Shown here: positions 48,930-60,299 of the stretch, piece after piece | How positions within the stretch are numbered: position 1 is the stretch's first letter | Layout of the letters: every line of letters begins with the position of its first letter | Origin: Sympetrum striolatum | Lineage: Eukaryota; Arthropoda; Insecta; Odonata; Libellulidae | Assembly (NCBI GenBank): GCA_947579665.1 | Contig: OX388346.1 | Coordinates: forward strand, 91,514,615-91,578,614 | DNA: 64,000 nucleotides | Direction of reading: 5' to 3' | Made by a program: the position numbers and the translations under genes | Notes under the pieces: model-generated | The model's database searches: none | Seen by the model: only the letters and a program-made list of their open reading frames with translations | Told to the model about the DNA's origin: nothing

Positions 48930-51716
48930 AACTTGGCTCTCTGGTAATTGACAAAAATGTCTGGTTACTAGTTATACTTGTTGAAATTGGTGGTAACGTC
49001 TATGAAATAACTGGTGTGTATCATTCACCTAATAGCTCATATAGAATTTTTATTGATGCTTTGTATGAAATTTTGGATGGTAATGCCGGCAAGGGGAGAA
49101 GGCAAATATTATTGGGAGACTTTAACATAAATTGGATAAAGAAAGGTACTTATACTAAGAGTCTACAGAAGTGTTTCAAAGAAAATGGGCTTAAGCAGCT
49201 TATTAATAAGTCGACTAGAGTATCCCTTCATAGTGAAACACTCATTGACTTAGTTGCCAGTAATGTAAATGACTTGGAAATTTGTATTTTAGAGTCGCCA
49301 AGAATTACAGACCATATGCTAATTCAAATAAATATGTTTAAAGAAAAAATGAAAGGTAAAAATGCCGGAGTCGACCAAAAAATCATGATGTAAATATGTT
49401 AAAGGCAGACGTGAGGGGTATTAAATTCGTGTTCAGAGAAAGAGACTTGGATCAGAAATATGAAGACTTTTATAGTCAAGTAATTAATATTATTGATAAG
49501 TATATGTCAAAGAAGGTGGTCAGTATTAGATATAATAAAGACTGGTTTAATCATGCTATTTATGAAGCAATTAAGGATAGATATAGTAAATTTAAAATGT
49601 ACAGAGCAAGTAAAGAAGTTGAGGATTGGGAAAGATATAAAGAAGCCAGAAACAAAGTGGTGCAACTTGTGAGGCAAGAAAAATTCAAGTACTTTGAGCA
49701 AAAGATTGATCTCAACAGTAGAGACCCGAAACAAATGTGGAAGACTTTTAAACAGTTGGTTGGTGGTAAAAAATCTGTATTATATAATGATATATATCTT
49801 AAGGATGAATGTATATTAGATAAAAGGAAACTTGTACATACTTTTAATGATTATTTTGTAAATAGCATACAGGATATATTGAATTCTATACCTAAAAGTG
49901 AAGATATTTCTAATATAAGTTATAAAAGTAAAAAAATGTATAATTTTGTGTTACATGATATGAAGGACCTGTATAATATTATTAGTTCTTTGCCTCCCAA
50001 AGCTAGTCCTGATGAAATTGATGTAAACTTTATCAAACTGCATTATGGTGTTATTGGGGAACTAATTATTAACATAGTAAATACATCTTTGGAAATTGGG
50101 GCTATTCCAAGCAAATGGAAAATGTCAACTTTTGTTCCAATTAGAAAAATAGCAGGGACCAAGAACATGGAAGAATTCAGACCTATAAATCTGTTAAGTG
50201 CAATTAGTAAGATAGTGGAAAAAGTTGAATACAATCAAATGATTGAGTTTATAGAGAAAAATGATATATTGATGGAATACCAATCTGGATTTAGAACAAG
50301 ATATAGCTGTGAAAGTGCTCTACAGTATGTGCTGCATGAGTGGAAGGAGAATATTGATAGGGGTGAAATGGTTGGAGTGGTACTCTTAGACTGAAAAAGA
50401 GCTTTCGAGACAGTTGATAGGAAAAAATTATTAAAAAAGCTGGAAATATATGGTTTTGGCGGGGTAGTAATTAAATGGCTGGAAGGATATCTTTTTAATA
50501 GAAGTCAGAGAGTAAAATGCGAAGATGTTATTTCAGCAAAACAAGTTAATATGCATGGGGTACCCCAGGGAAGTTTATTAGGGCCAATGCTATTTATATT
50601 GTACATAAATGAAATAGGAAATGCATTAAGCAAATGCAAATTTCACTTATTTGCTGATGACACAGTGATATACTATCATGGGACAAACATTAACTCCGTA
50701 GTTGACATTTTAAATGAGGACTTGCTTATACTTGGGGAATGGTTCAGAGTAAATAAATTAAAACTTAATATTAAAAAATCAAAGGCAATGATTCTTGGAA
50801 AAAAATCACAATACCAAATGGCTTTGGATCAAAAAATTAATATTTTTATTGATGAGGAAATAGTTAACTATACAGAAAGCACTAAATATCTTGGGGTCAG
50901 CATTGACAGAAATTTAAAATTTGATGAACATGTGGATTATACCAAGAAAAATTGCCAAAAAAGTTGGCTTTATATCAAGAATCAGTAAATTCCTGTCCCG
51001 TGATAGTGTAAAGAAAATTTACAATGTAATAGTTCTACCACATTTTAGTTACTTCCCAACTTTACTTTACATGATCAAAGCACAGGATGCAAAATGGCTG
51101 CAAATTTTACAAAATAGAGCAATGAGAATTATCCTTAAATGTGATAAATACACTAAAATTGATGCAATGCTAGGGCAGTTAAAATGGCTAAATGCCCAAC
51201 AAATGTTGGACATTGAAGTCCTAAAATTCATACATAAAATTAATATGGGGTTGGCGTCTTCATATTTGAAAACAGTAATAGTCAATAATTGTAGTATTCA
51301 TGGCCATGATACAAGAGCCAAAGATAATTTTCATATCCCATTTGTGAGAAAAACTCTCTCTCAAAATTCGTTTTTTTTAAGGGCTAGTTTTATATAATTC
51401 ATTGCAGAATCATCTGAAAAATATTAAAACAGGGAATAATTTCCAATATGAAGCAAAAAGATGGATCCTAAACAGGAAGGAATCAATGTAAACTGTTTTT
51501 TGTATTTTCATTCTATTTTTTCATTTTCTATTGTATATTTCATCACGTATTTTCATTCTTTTTTTCTTTTTGTACTTTCATTCTACAATGGTGAAATATG
51601 ATCTGTATATATATATATTTATTGATGACAACATTCATTTTGTATGAATACCTAAGGTGTAAGTGAATTGCTTTACTGTAAATGAATAGCTGTGGCTAAA
51701 TAAATACTACTTTATT
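48930..51716 (+). pseudogene. 5'-truncated CR1/Jockey-type LINE, nearly full RT
   Basis: A partial endonuclease comes first (GVYHSPNSSY at about 49012, LLGDFNINW at about 49110, and the ITDHMLI end motif at about 49308). A linker follows, then the RT with EFRPINLLS (about 50173), a YQSGFR block, HGVPQGSLLGP (about 50554) and an intact FADD box (about 50650), and the C-terminal KYLGVSID and ILQNRAMRIILK regions. Breaks are a stop at 49391 with a frameshift, an in-frame TGA at 50392-50394 right after VVLLD, a frameshift near 50950 and another near 51375. The N-terminal endonuclease and ORF1 are absent. The 3' untranslated region ends near 51716 after GGCTAAATAAATACTACTTT. The few, scattered breaks suggest a fairly young copy. 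Confidence 0.92.
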
Positions 51717-51719
51717 ATA

Positions 51720-52075
51720 TTTAGATTCTGATACCACAAATCATCATCTCCAACAAAGATCATGAACAAGAGCTATACTCATGTTTCCTAAATTTTTGAG
51801 GAAATGGGTAAAAAATTCATAAATATGTTACTCACAATCAGAGCTTTTAAGAATATATTCAAATTTATTTTCAGCACTATTTCAGGAATCGACTTATATG
51901 CCGAACATAAAATTTAACCTTTTACCAAAGAGGGGTAAATAGGTGATGCTGCCTGCTTTACGCTTGTTGTACACAAACTCTCACAACTCACCACAATTAT
52001 TTCTCAGTGAAACTAATTTTTGGCAAGTCTAATTAATGTAGATATCATATAAAACAAATTTCATCACAAAATATT
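51720..52075. other. AT-rich flank of the LINE
   Basis: Nothing is recognised. The phrase GGAATCGACTTATATGCCG (about 51885) recurs in variant form at 52868 and 52923 as GGGTCGACTTATACGCTG and GGGGTCGATTTATATGCCG, so it marks a short degenerate repeat. Confidence 0.4.
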
Positions 52076-52076
52076 A

Positions 52077-52200
52077 TTATTATTATTATTAGGGGTCTTT
52101 ATTTGGCAAGATTGAGACTAAAAAGTCTCCTCTTCCATCTAACCTGTAGTTTAGTTGTTACATTATTATAAGTATATTACTTTTATCAATGACACTTAGA
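52077..52200 (-). mobile_element. LINE 3'-end fragment with ATT tail
   Basis: An ATT-repeat (52072-52090) is followed by AGGGGTCTTTATTTGGCAAG. On the minus strand this reads as AATAAAGACCCCT plus a TAA-type tail, the usual finish of CR1/Jockey-like elements. No RT is left, so this is a dead-on-arrival 5'-truncated copy of about 0.1 kb. Confidence 0.6.
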
Positions 52201-52859
52201 GGAAAATAGAAGAAAATGTGCGAACGGATTGCGGATGTAAAAAAAACCTAAGAAAAGCTTAGGAAAAAATATCCGCTGCAGGGAAACAGAATATAATTGT
52301 GACCAAAAGTATGTTATGTTATGACACGTTTTCGTAATAAAAGATTTGGATTAAATAAATTAATAAACCATTTCATATCTTTGAAATAAATTTGATGCAT
52401 ATTTATTCTAAATTATATTAATTTCTTCATATGTATTTTTATTTTACAAAAATTTAATATATATTCTAATGTTTTCTTTTCACAAATGAAGATCAATAAG
52501 TACATCATGGTTTTTTTTTGTTTATATAATCAATATGATTCGACTTAGCGTTAGGAGTTAATGGATGTTGTTTTATCAGTGTTGTGATTTGATATTACTA
52601 CTTTATATTACCATTATTTCTATAATAAGTTTTTAATACCATTGTTTTTCTGTTTTGTAATGCATTTTTATTTGTAAAGCCTGAGAGATACCAATGTAAG
52701 AAACTTGTGTAATAGTTTAACAGAGGTGAGAAGTTGACACGGCAGATGAAAGAAACAATTATAGCATCTTAATCTTATAAGGTAAATATTCCTTAAGCTA
52801 TCGTACCTTTATGAATACCACAGTTTTTCTTCACATAAGATTGAGCTGGGGAAGTTCTT

Positions 52860-52950
52860 ATTTTTTGGGTCGACTTATACGCTGAACATAGGCTAAAACC
52901 TGAAATTTGTCTCAAAATTTTAGGGGTCGATTTATATGCCGCAAATACAG
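52860..52950. repeat. Short degenerate repeat GGGTCGAYTTATAYGCYG
   Basis: Two copies lie about 54 bases apart (52868 and 52922), and a third lies 1 kb upstream at about 51887. On the opposite strand the word reads as GCATATAAATCGACCCC, known from many insect repeats as a tandem word in element tails. No gene is associated. Confidence 0.45.
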
Positions 52951-53039
52951 TATGTCTGTAATAACCCTCTTTCATGCTTAGCCACTGTAGCCCTTTATCG
53001 GTCAAGTCCCCCTAAGCTCTAACAAACTTATCATGAAGT

Positions 53040-53190
53040 GTTTCACCAAGGCAACAGCAACAACAAACACACACAACCATTCCTTGATCGGAAAAATCTG
53101 ATTAGCCGGGATTTAAACCCTGGACCTTGAGGTTTGGAGCGATAGCTTAGATGGCATGCTATCCACTCTGCCACCAAGGCTGGTTTGCAT
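53040..53190 (-). mobile_element. tRNA-derived SINE, copy 2
   Basis: Minus-strand reading from about 53185: CCTTGGTGGCAGAGTGGATA contains a perfect A-box (TGGCAGAGTGG). It is followed after some 45 bases by GTCCAGGGTTTAAATCCCGG, a slightly decayed B-box. The tail shares ACAACCATTCCTTGATCGGA-like sequence with the copy at 15.5 kb. Both copies lie in the same orientation. Confidence 0.8.
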
Positions 53191-54268
53191 TTAAGTTTCA
53201 CTCACTAAAAGAAAAAAGCTGAGACAATTAATAGACAAATACTTTTTTATTTTATTGTAATTATTGTACTTCAATGTCATAAACCAATAATTTATACTTT
53301 GGCATAGGATCATGCTTTTAGTGGCTTTGTAACCAAAAATTGAGAATTACTGGAGGAAACCCCTTTCCCTTTTCAGATATTTTCTGCTAAAGCATTATAC
53401 TCATAATAAAGGACTTCTATAAACATTTTAATGCAAGTTAAATATCATACACATTTCTTTAGTGCTTAACTAGAACAAAAGCAGGTCATCTTAAATGAAA
53501 AAACAAATATTTGAGGTTATTTCTAGTGATATTTAAAGCTAATTCAATAACATGAAATTTCCTTCATTTCTGGTACAGTTTTTTTAAGTAAACACTTTCA
53601 GATGTAACAGATAAATAAATGCATATTAAAACTCCTTTACATATACCAGGAAAATATTCCTCATTCTTAGGTGCTTTAATGATGAATTTCAAGATTAGAA
53701 ATTTTACCAAATATTTATTCATCACTAAGCTGTTGAGAAGACTAGCAAGTTTCTACAGATTCTTAAAAGACCATCATCTCTGATGACTTACTCATATGCA
53801 AGCAGTATAAATAAAAACTTGTATATAATAAATATTCATGCATGCTCCTATATTTATGTAAAAATATAAATCTATCATATTTTCTTTATTTAAAATGATG
53901 AATTTTTTAAATTTGTTATTAATTTTCAAGCTCCATCTTGTTACAGAACATCACAGTCAATGAAAGCTCACATGCTAATACATGAAATTCCAACAGGATG
54001 TTATTTGTGGGAATTTATGAAAGATTTAAAGCTATACTTGTATTTTACTGCAATAAAAATAATTTAATACCATTACTATGTTATTTAGGTTATATAGTAG
54101 ATGGTTACATTTTTTGTACACTCTTCTTTACTGCATCATATCTGCATAGTGTGTGAGCACAGTTGCTGGCCATTATAATGTGCATCATAAACATCATGAG
54201 GTGACACTTTACAGCAGATGCTCATCAAATTCATCAACCGAAGTTGTCTCTGACTGATAACAGACCTC
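53191..54268 (-). other. AT-rich DNA including the 3' untranslated region of the Spatzle-like gene
   Basis: On the minus strand the first AATAAA after the stop codon lies at 53890-53885, which would give a 3' untranslated region of about 0.4 kb. Nothing else is recognised. Confidence 0.4.
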
Positions 54269-54722
54269 TCAGGTCTTAGCCCCTCCAAGTTTGCAGAGGC
54301 AGGCAGTGGGAAAAGCAAAGATTCTCAGTGTAGGGCAGTCATTAGGGGCATCTGGATCCCAAGTGACCAAGTGATGATGAGTGTGCCTCTGTTCACAGTG
54401 AGCAGCCTTAAGTTCAGAGTGACAAGGGGCACCTGCATTTACACACCGGTCCACTGGCACCCTCTGAATCATACTTCCATGTTGCAGGACCACCACCCAC
54501 TTCCCAGAAGCATCTCTTGCATAGCTTGGAGTAACAGCATGGCTCTCTGAGGAACAGATGCTATTTGTCTTTGAGTATTGAGCCCATGACCAGGTCTCAT
54601 GGTTAGCTCGTTCTAAGTAGCCGCTTACGGGTGAGGAGATGCTGTTTGAGTCAACTGGAAGTGGTACATAAAGGGATTCCACAATACGAGAGCATCTTGA
54701 CATCAAGGTGTGGACTTGCGCA
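54269..54722 (-). CDS. Spatzle-family cytokine, exon 2 (cystine-knot domain)
   Basis: This exon follows an acceptor TTTTATAG (AG at 54724-54723) and ends with TGA at 54271-54269. Joined in phase 2 to exon 1 it completes the codon for Asn238 and continues the frame. It holds most of the Spatzle domain: Cys248, Cys294, the GKWVVVLQ strand (311-318), VDRCVNAGAPC (Cys331, Cys338), Cys347 in a C-x-Q-R-H-x-H-H-H-L segment, Cys367 and the final PTACLC (Cys379, Cys381). Many Spatzle proteins end in CC-x-C; here the first of the pair is alanine, leaving C-x-C. In known members this domain dimerises and activates Toll receptors outside the cell. Confidence 0.9.
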
Positions 54723-55476
54723 CTATAAAATAGGGAATACTCTCATAAAATATGTCCTTCATAATTCTGTATCAATTCTTAGCTCCAAATTAATTAATTA
54801 ACTACCTCTATCTTGAATATTTTAATTATTTGAAAATGAAAATAATCAAAAAAGATTTTATATTGTATGAGCTCACAGACAGCCAGAGGTAAATTAATGC
54901 CTCAACCTAGTAGTCACCCCTTCCTCTCAACTACTTTAAAAAGATCATTATTTGAAAGACTCTTCTTTTCATGAGATAAAGTTTAGTTTCCATAAATTGA
55001 ATTAAATAGTAGAACAATAACTGTAATAATAAAAATTAAGAAAACTGATTAACAGAAAGCTAAAGCACCCTAAGAATGTAATATTATTAGCAGTTCTTAA
55101 TTTTGTGAATCATTAACATATTAATTCATTAAATCATGAAATATAAATTATCTCAGATATTTTTCTCAAGAAAAATTTGACCAATTCCAAATTAAACTCT
55201 ACTGATAAAAGTGATTAACCTACACAATGAAGAGTATACACTTTAATAAGTAGTTTATAAACAAAATATAGTGCATGGTTTCTGTGCCTTTTAAAAACCT
55301 CAAGCTTAAGTCGTGCGTTCCCCCAACTTCGTTGCTCTGGACAAATGTCCGGCTTGCCCTTGTCTTTGCCCTGTACAGTTTATGTAATTTAGGACTTATA
55401 GTAATAGTATAAATTCTAAGTATTCAAATATAATCCTATTGAGGGTATATGATTCACTGCCCTATTATATACTCAC
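54723..55476 (-). other. Intron of the Spatzle-like gene
   Basis: This 754-base phase-2 intron has GTGAGT at the 5' end (55476-55471) and TATTTTATAG at the 3' end. The interior is AT-rich. A moderately GC-rich CCAACTTCGTTGCTCTGG patch at about 55322 has no gene signal. Confidence 0.85.
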
Positions 55477-56189
55477 TTAGGGTATCTGTGTGGAGATTCG
55501 CAGTAACCCCTCTCCTCGAAGTCAGGACAATCCTCCCGCAATACCTCTCTTAGTGTAGCTCTTCTGGTGGCCTCAGAAGGTGCGGATTTTTGTGGTGGAG
55601 AAGTCTGCGGTAAAGGGCCAGATGGAGGCTGGAAGGGAGCAGATGGGGGAGCGAAGGGAGCAGATGGGGGAGTGAAGAGAGCAGATTGGGGAGCAAAAGG
55701 GGGAGCGAAGGGAGCAGATTGGGGAGCGAAGGGAGCCGAGGGAGGCGAGAAAGGCCTGGACTGGGGCGGGATTGGGGCTGATGGGGGCGGAAACGGTGCA
55801 GGCTGAGGCGGAAGATTGACCGGAGGTCTTCCGAAGCCGTCAAGTCCCACCGAATCAATCTGAGGAGGGCGGCCTTGAGGTGGGCGACTCTGAGGACGAG
55901 GGGGTGGTCCTACTGGACGCCTCTGTGTCTCAAGAGACTGGAAAGTTAGGTCGACGGAGTCTGCAATGGAAGGCCCTCCCTGGGACGATAATGGTGTGAA
56001 TCCGCCTTCGAACTGAGGTGGTCTAACACGCTGTGGTGGAGGGGAGGGTCGACCTTGGAACCTAGCCAGTAGGTTGTCCAGGAAAGGGATCCTAGGCAGC
56101 TGACGAGTTTGTCTCCGGAGGCTTTCACAGGAACCGCCATGAACCAGTAACAGCAGCAGGAGCAGATAGCCCCTTCTTCCTTTTTCCAT
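55477..56189 (-). CDS. Spatzle-family cytokine, exon 1 (signal peptide, proline-rich prodomain)
   Basis: The ATG at 56189 opens with a clear signal peptide (hydrophobic run of leucines, residues 9-16, ending near GGSC). A prodomain of about 180 residues very rich in Pro, Gln, Phe and Ser follows, including degenerate SAPFAPP-type repeats at about 135-195. A basic site SEATRRATLR (about 203-212) just before the knot is a plausible protease-activation point. The exon closes with the start of the knot, DCPDFEERGYCESPHRYP (Cys221, Cys230). With exon 2 the protein is 388 residues, in the range of Spatzle paralogues; I cannot assign a specific paralogue. The proline codons give a long open frame on the opposite strand, which is not a gene. 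Confidence 0.9.
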
Positions 56190-56199
56190 TCTCTACAAA

Positions 56200-58120
56200 T
56201 GATTCGTTAAGTTGCCTATTAAGATGGAATATTCGTGTACACACGCATCCAAGCGACTACTTAGCTATCCAACCATTGCATCTTTGGATGAGATAGTTGC
56301 CCTCCAAGTGAACTTTCTCTTATTCTTCTTAAGTTATTAGTTTTTTATACATACAATTACGTAGAAAATGCTGAGCCAAAATATAAAAGTAACAAGCAAA
56401 TATGCTAAAAACATTTCTCTCGAAAAAGTTTGAAGCAAAAATATTACAATATAATAATACCTCTTTCAGAGTATATGAAATGAACATAAAATTCTTTGTA
56501 TGTAAAGGAAATCATATATTAAAAATAACAGTATAAAGGAGTTTGTAATTTATACATGTTATCTGGATCTTCGTTCCCATAATTTTGTCGTTGTTGAATC
56601 AGTTTTAAAAATTCAACTAGTTTTTAAAATTACTCGTTCACAGTGTCGTCATAACCTAGTAGTTTTGAACCTTCCGTCTTGTCATCCATAACGAATGTAG
56701 CAACGCTATTGTCAGTGAGTTTGACCCATAATCCTTTGTCTCTTTTGTCCCCACTGTCATGAATGGAAGTCACGTCAGCTACTATTAGACGTGAGTTTAG
56801 GAAGGATGTCTCAAAGAAAAAAGATCGATGCTGCTTGTTAACAGCCTGACAAATAAATCCAGTATATTTCTCTATCATATTTCCTATCAGCTCGAAAATA
56901 TCTCTTCTACACCAAGGATGTCCTAATTGCGGAGCATCCTCTAAAAGTGGCGCTTTACATGATTATAAGTTGCCTGTTAAATCCAGAAAAGAAATTGAGA
57001 ATAATATTCGTAATCAAGTATTTACGCTCAAATACAGGTACCTACACATTATACATAATCCACTGCTAAATTCTAGGGAGCTCACTTTGTATAGCTTATG
57101 AGGCATTATTGAAGTTCGTATAGCGCATTTCGCATACAAATGAAATAAGAGAGGCTTGAACTGAAAGTTAGGCCATCTTTGCTCTACACCCTGCTTGATA
57201 AGCCTGATCCTGCTTCTAAGCTTCAATAGCATTACACTTCTAAAAGTATTACCTGAAATTTTTAGAGTAGGTGCCGTAATCTATCACCTAATTCTATTAC
57301 TAGGAGTTATATCCAAGGCTCACAATGATATAATTTGCTCATTCCATTACAATATTCAAACAAAAAATTAAAATGAATGGAGTATGGAACAGAGAAGTTT
57401 GAAAAGAAGTAAGAAACTTCTCGATACTTGAATAATCTACACAGTTACTACTCCTTATATACGGCGACATAATAAATGTAAACAATGACACAGCCTCGAA
57501 AATATAGGGAATTCTTAATACCTGTAGTCAGGGTTCCCGCACAAACATTTACATCTTGCGATATATGACGGAATCTATTAAATTCCGGCAGTTGAAAAAG
57601 ACCGTAATAACTTCGATACGCATGTTACGAATAAGTTTCTCGTTCGAAATTGAAGTTATTTTAAGATAATAAATAAATTAACTTCTCAAACATCAGAAAT
57701 TCGAATATGAGGAATGAAGAATCATCACAAAAGCAAAATTGAAATGGACTCATTACATTACATTCACCACTATAGAAGATAAACTATCACAATCTAGATT
57801 TAGAGAAGTTCATTATCTACTTTTCACGAAAGTGAATATTTATATAACAAGAAAAGAACTTAAATAAAGCTATTTGTCTACGTATCTATCTTCCTCTCGT
57901 CCACTAATTTTCATTTAGCGGTAAAAACATTCCCGGCTACAGACTCCGATACTAAGTAAATAACTCAACTTACTCTCACAATAATCGAAAAGAATAACAG
58001 CCAGAATGTCGAAAGATTCGAACATCTAAATTCGGAAAACCCATGATTTCAAATTTGTTCATACAAATGACGATTGCAGACTAATATCCGATTCTAAAAC
58101 TGTAATTTCAAAAAATCTGC
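56200..58120 (-). other. Upstream of the Spatzle-like gene, probable 5' intron or promoter DNA
   Basis: TTTGTAG directly before AGAATGG (56195-56190 on the minus strand) could be an acceptor, implying an untranslated first exon further upstream. An 82-codon minus-strand frame at 56630-56878 (MIEKYTGFIC to DDTVNE) looks protein-like in composition but has no recognised family. It could be a remnant of a mobile element inside the intron. The remainder is AT-rich. Confidence 0.35.
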
Positions 58121-58124
58121 CGGA

Positions 58125-58460
58125 GTCTAGAGATGGTTGTCCACGGCGCCTTTTTAATCGCATTATACGACTGATAGACGCCTATATTCGGGCGCCGAAA
58201 TAAGCCACTGTAGAAGGCCGGTCCGAGCGCCTTAAAGGCAAGCGCGCGCGTAGTAAATCGAGTGAATTAGAGTGCTCACCATGTGTGCTTCCTCCTGCGG
58301 TGCGCTCCTCTCCAAGAATGGGGACTCCGTATCGAGGACGGAGAAAGGACTTTCTCTTCGCCGAACACGCCTCTCCAACGAAAGCGCACACGAATAAAAG
58401 CGATGTCGACGCCCCAAACAGCGCATCGCTTTTCTATCCTCACGAAGATTCACTTGTGGG
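58125..58460 (-). promoter_or_regulatory. GC/CpG-rich island, possible 5' exon of the Spatzle-like gene
   Basis: A sharp island of CpG-rich sequence lies in AT-rich DNA (GCGCGCGCG, CCGGTCCGAGCGCC). On the minus strand ACACATG followed by GTGAGCAC (GT at about 58280-58279) is a good splice donor. That would allow an untranslated exon spliced to the acceptor next to the start codon at 56.19 kb. Open frames on both strands are a composition effect. The link to the downstream gene is inference. Confidence 0.3.
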
Positions 58461-58499
58461 TGGGGAATTACGGCTGAATCACATTATTTAAAGAAAAAA

Positions 58500-60090
58500 C
58501 ACTTCGTTATCTCAAGGTGATTACTCTGCAGAAAGGGTTGGTGGATGGGCCACGGAGATTTCAACGCTCGTTCTTCATTGGCTACCTCGGGTTTTCCCTC
58601 TTTCCATCCAGATATACATTCCTGGACTTAAGCGTATATCAAGGTACCATTCAACATCAAGGTATCATCAGAGGTAAGGCCAAGGGTACGATACATTACA
58701 AAAGGGTCTATGACTTCTCTAGCGCTTTCGGCATTATCAAGTATACATTCGCATTCTGCTTGGATGAACTGGTTAGAATCATTACTGACAATATTTCCTA
58801 ATTTTAATGCAAAGATAAACGAGATATTTTTATTCCGATTGAATCTTCTGAGTTCTATCTCCTGAAAGCGAAACTGAAAGTTTCCCCATGAAGTCCTTCC
58901 TTTAAATTATACCTGAATATGCATTCCTGGTTTCTTATGATCGGTTATTTAGTATTTGCGGGTAACAAACCCATTGTACCAGCGTATATCAATATTCAGC
59001 ATGTTTATCGTTTAGCCAGTGTCAATTTTTCAAAATGTCAATGCACTAATATAAATTTCAAATATTTAATGTTAGGCTGGATTGACCCAGTCAGAGTGTT
59101 TGCCAAGAAGTTTCCCCGAAGTTTCACGCTCAATATTTAATTAGAGTTTCGCGCTTTCTTGGGATAGAGCGGAGAAAGGATTTCCAAATGAGTCATTTCT
59201 AAGATCGTCACTTTGATACAAGTCATTCCGGAAAATAGCATCTGAAGCAATTAGCAACTCTTCTGAATCACAAATCATGACAAACATTTAAAAAGAATGC
59301 TCAAAAATAGACGTTCTGGCGATTCGGTGGAACTGAATAATTTATCTCTTACGTTACTATGTTTACTAAAAATAATTTTCTTCTGACATTTCCTGGTTCT
59401 CTTCCTGAAATTATGTATAAATGTTTTCATAGAGGGTCATTTTCATGTTTTCCTCAGGAGATATCATTTGAGTTGGCAGAGGGCCAGTTTGCAGAAACGG
59501 AGGAAAGTGGGGCGTCGCTATTGACAAGTCGGAAGAACGACATCATCATCTCGAAATATTTCGGCACGAGCCAACGAGAATCCAACGGAATCTCGATACT
59601 GTTTGCGATTACTGATTTTTTATAACGAAAAACATTTTAAATAATAAGTTACATACGCTTTCGATTCGTATTGAATTTCTTATTCTTCTTTAATTCATCG
59701 TATGAAACAATTCACAAAACTCCAATATTTTAAGATCTCTGACATACACCTTTGCGCTTTAATTTATACATGTTGACCATTGCCAGTAATTAAGTTTATT
59801 TATTATGAATGCATCAACTCACAACAAGAGGCCAATTATAGCTAAGAGTAAACATTAGTAAAATAAAAAAGATCAACGAATTACTCAATGATGTAAAATA
59901 TATAATGATAATACAAGAAAAAGAAAAGATCACATGGATTAATCAGACAAATCAGATCTGACGAATTCCATGAATAAATCTCTTGCAATCACATTCGGGA
60001 TTGAGATAAAACGGATCAAATTATATAAATGATTAATTTATTTGTTGATGAATGCTAACTCGAGCCGTTACACTTGTGCGCTCAAGATTA
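58500..60090. other. Intergenic, with one exon-like block
   Basis: TGTTTTCCTCAG ending at 59457 precedes 55 codons of non-AT-rich open frame (to 59625), beginning with the acidic ELAEGQFAETEESGASL. This resembles a terminal exon on the plus strand, but I found no partner exon and recognise no domain. The rest holds nothing recognisable. Confidence 0.25.
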
Positions 60091-60095
60091 TTTAT

Positions 60096-60278
60096 TCAGG
60101 GAGGAAATAGAGGAAAAAGAATTCTACGTTGATATCTCGACCAAGGGACCGCCAGATGTAAGGACGCCAGTGCAAGTGGATTGAACCCACACTGCAGATT
60201 TATACTCCTCTCTTTCATGTCAGTGCCTGTGAGCCACAGTACAGTCACCAAAAGCAAGATATACCTACTCTCTTCCAT
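60096..60278 (-). CDS. Possible small secreted peptide or signal-peptide exon
   Basis: Starting at the second methionine (MEESRYILLLVTVLWLTGTD), the frame opens with a good signal-peptide-like hydrophobic segment. It runs 60 codons with one further cysteine. A donor-like GTATAA lies shortly after KER (about 60209), so it could be a first exon instead. No family is recognised, and a hydrophobic start can arise by chance in AT-rich DNA. Confidence 0.2.
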   Translation of the reverse strand: MEESRYILLLVTVLWLTGTDMKERSINLQCGFNPLALASLHLAVPWSRYQRRILFPLFPP

Positions 60279-60299
60279 TTTATACTGTATATACACAAT

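Noticed and set aside
55567..55806. Plus-strand 79-codon Gly/Ala/Asp-rich frame
   Set aside because: It is the antisense shadow of the proline-rich prodomain of the Spatzle-like exon.
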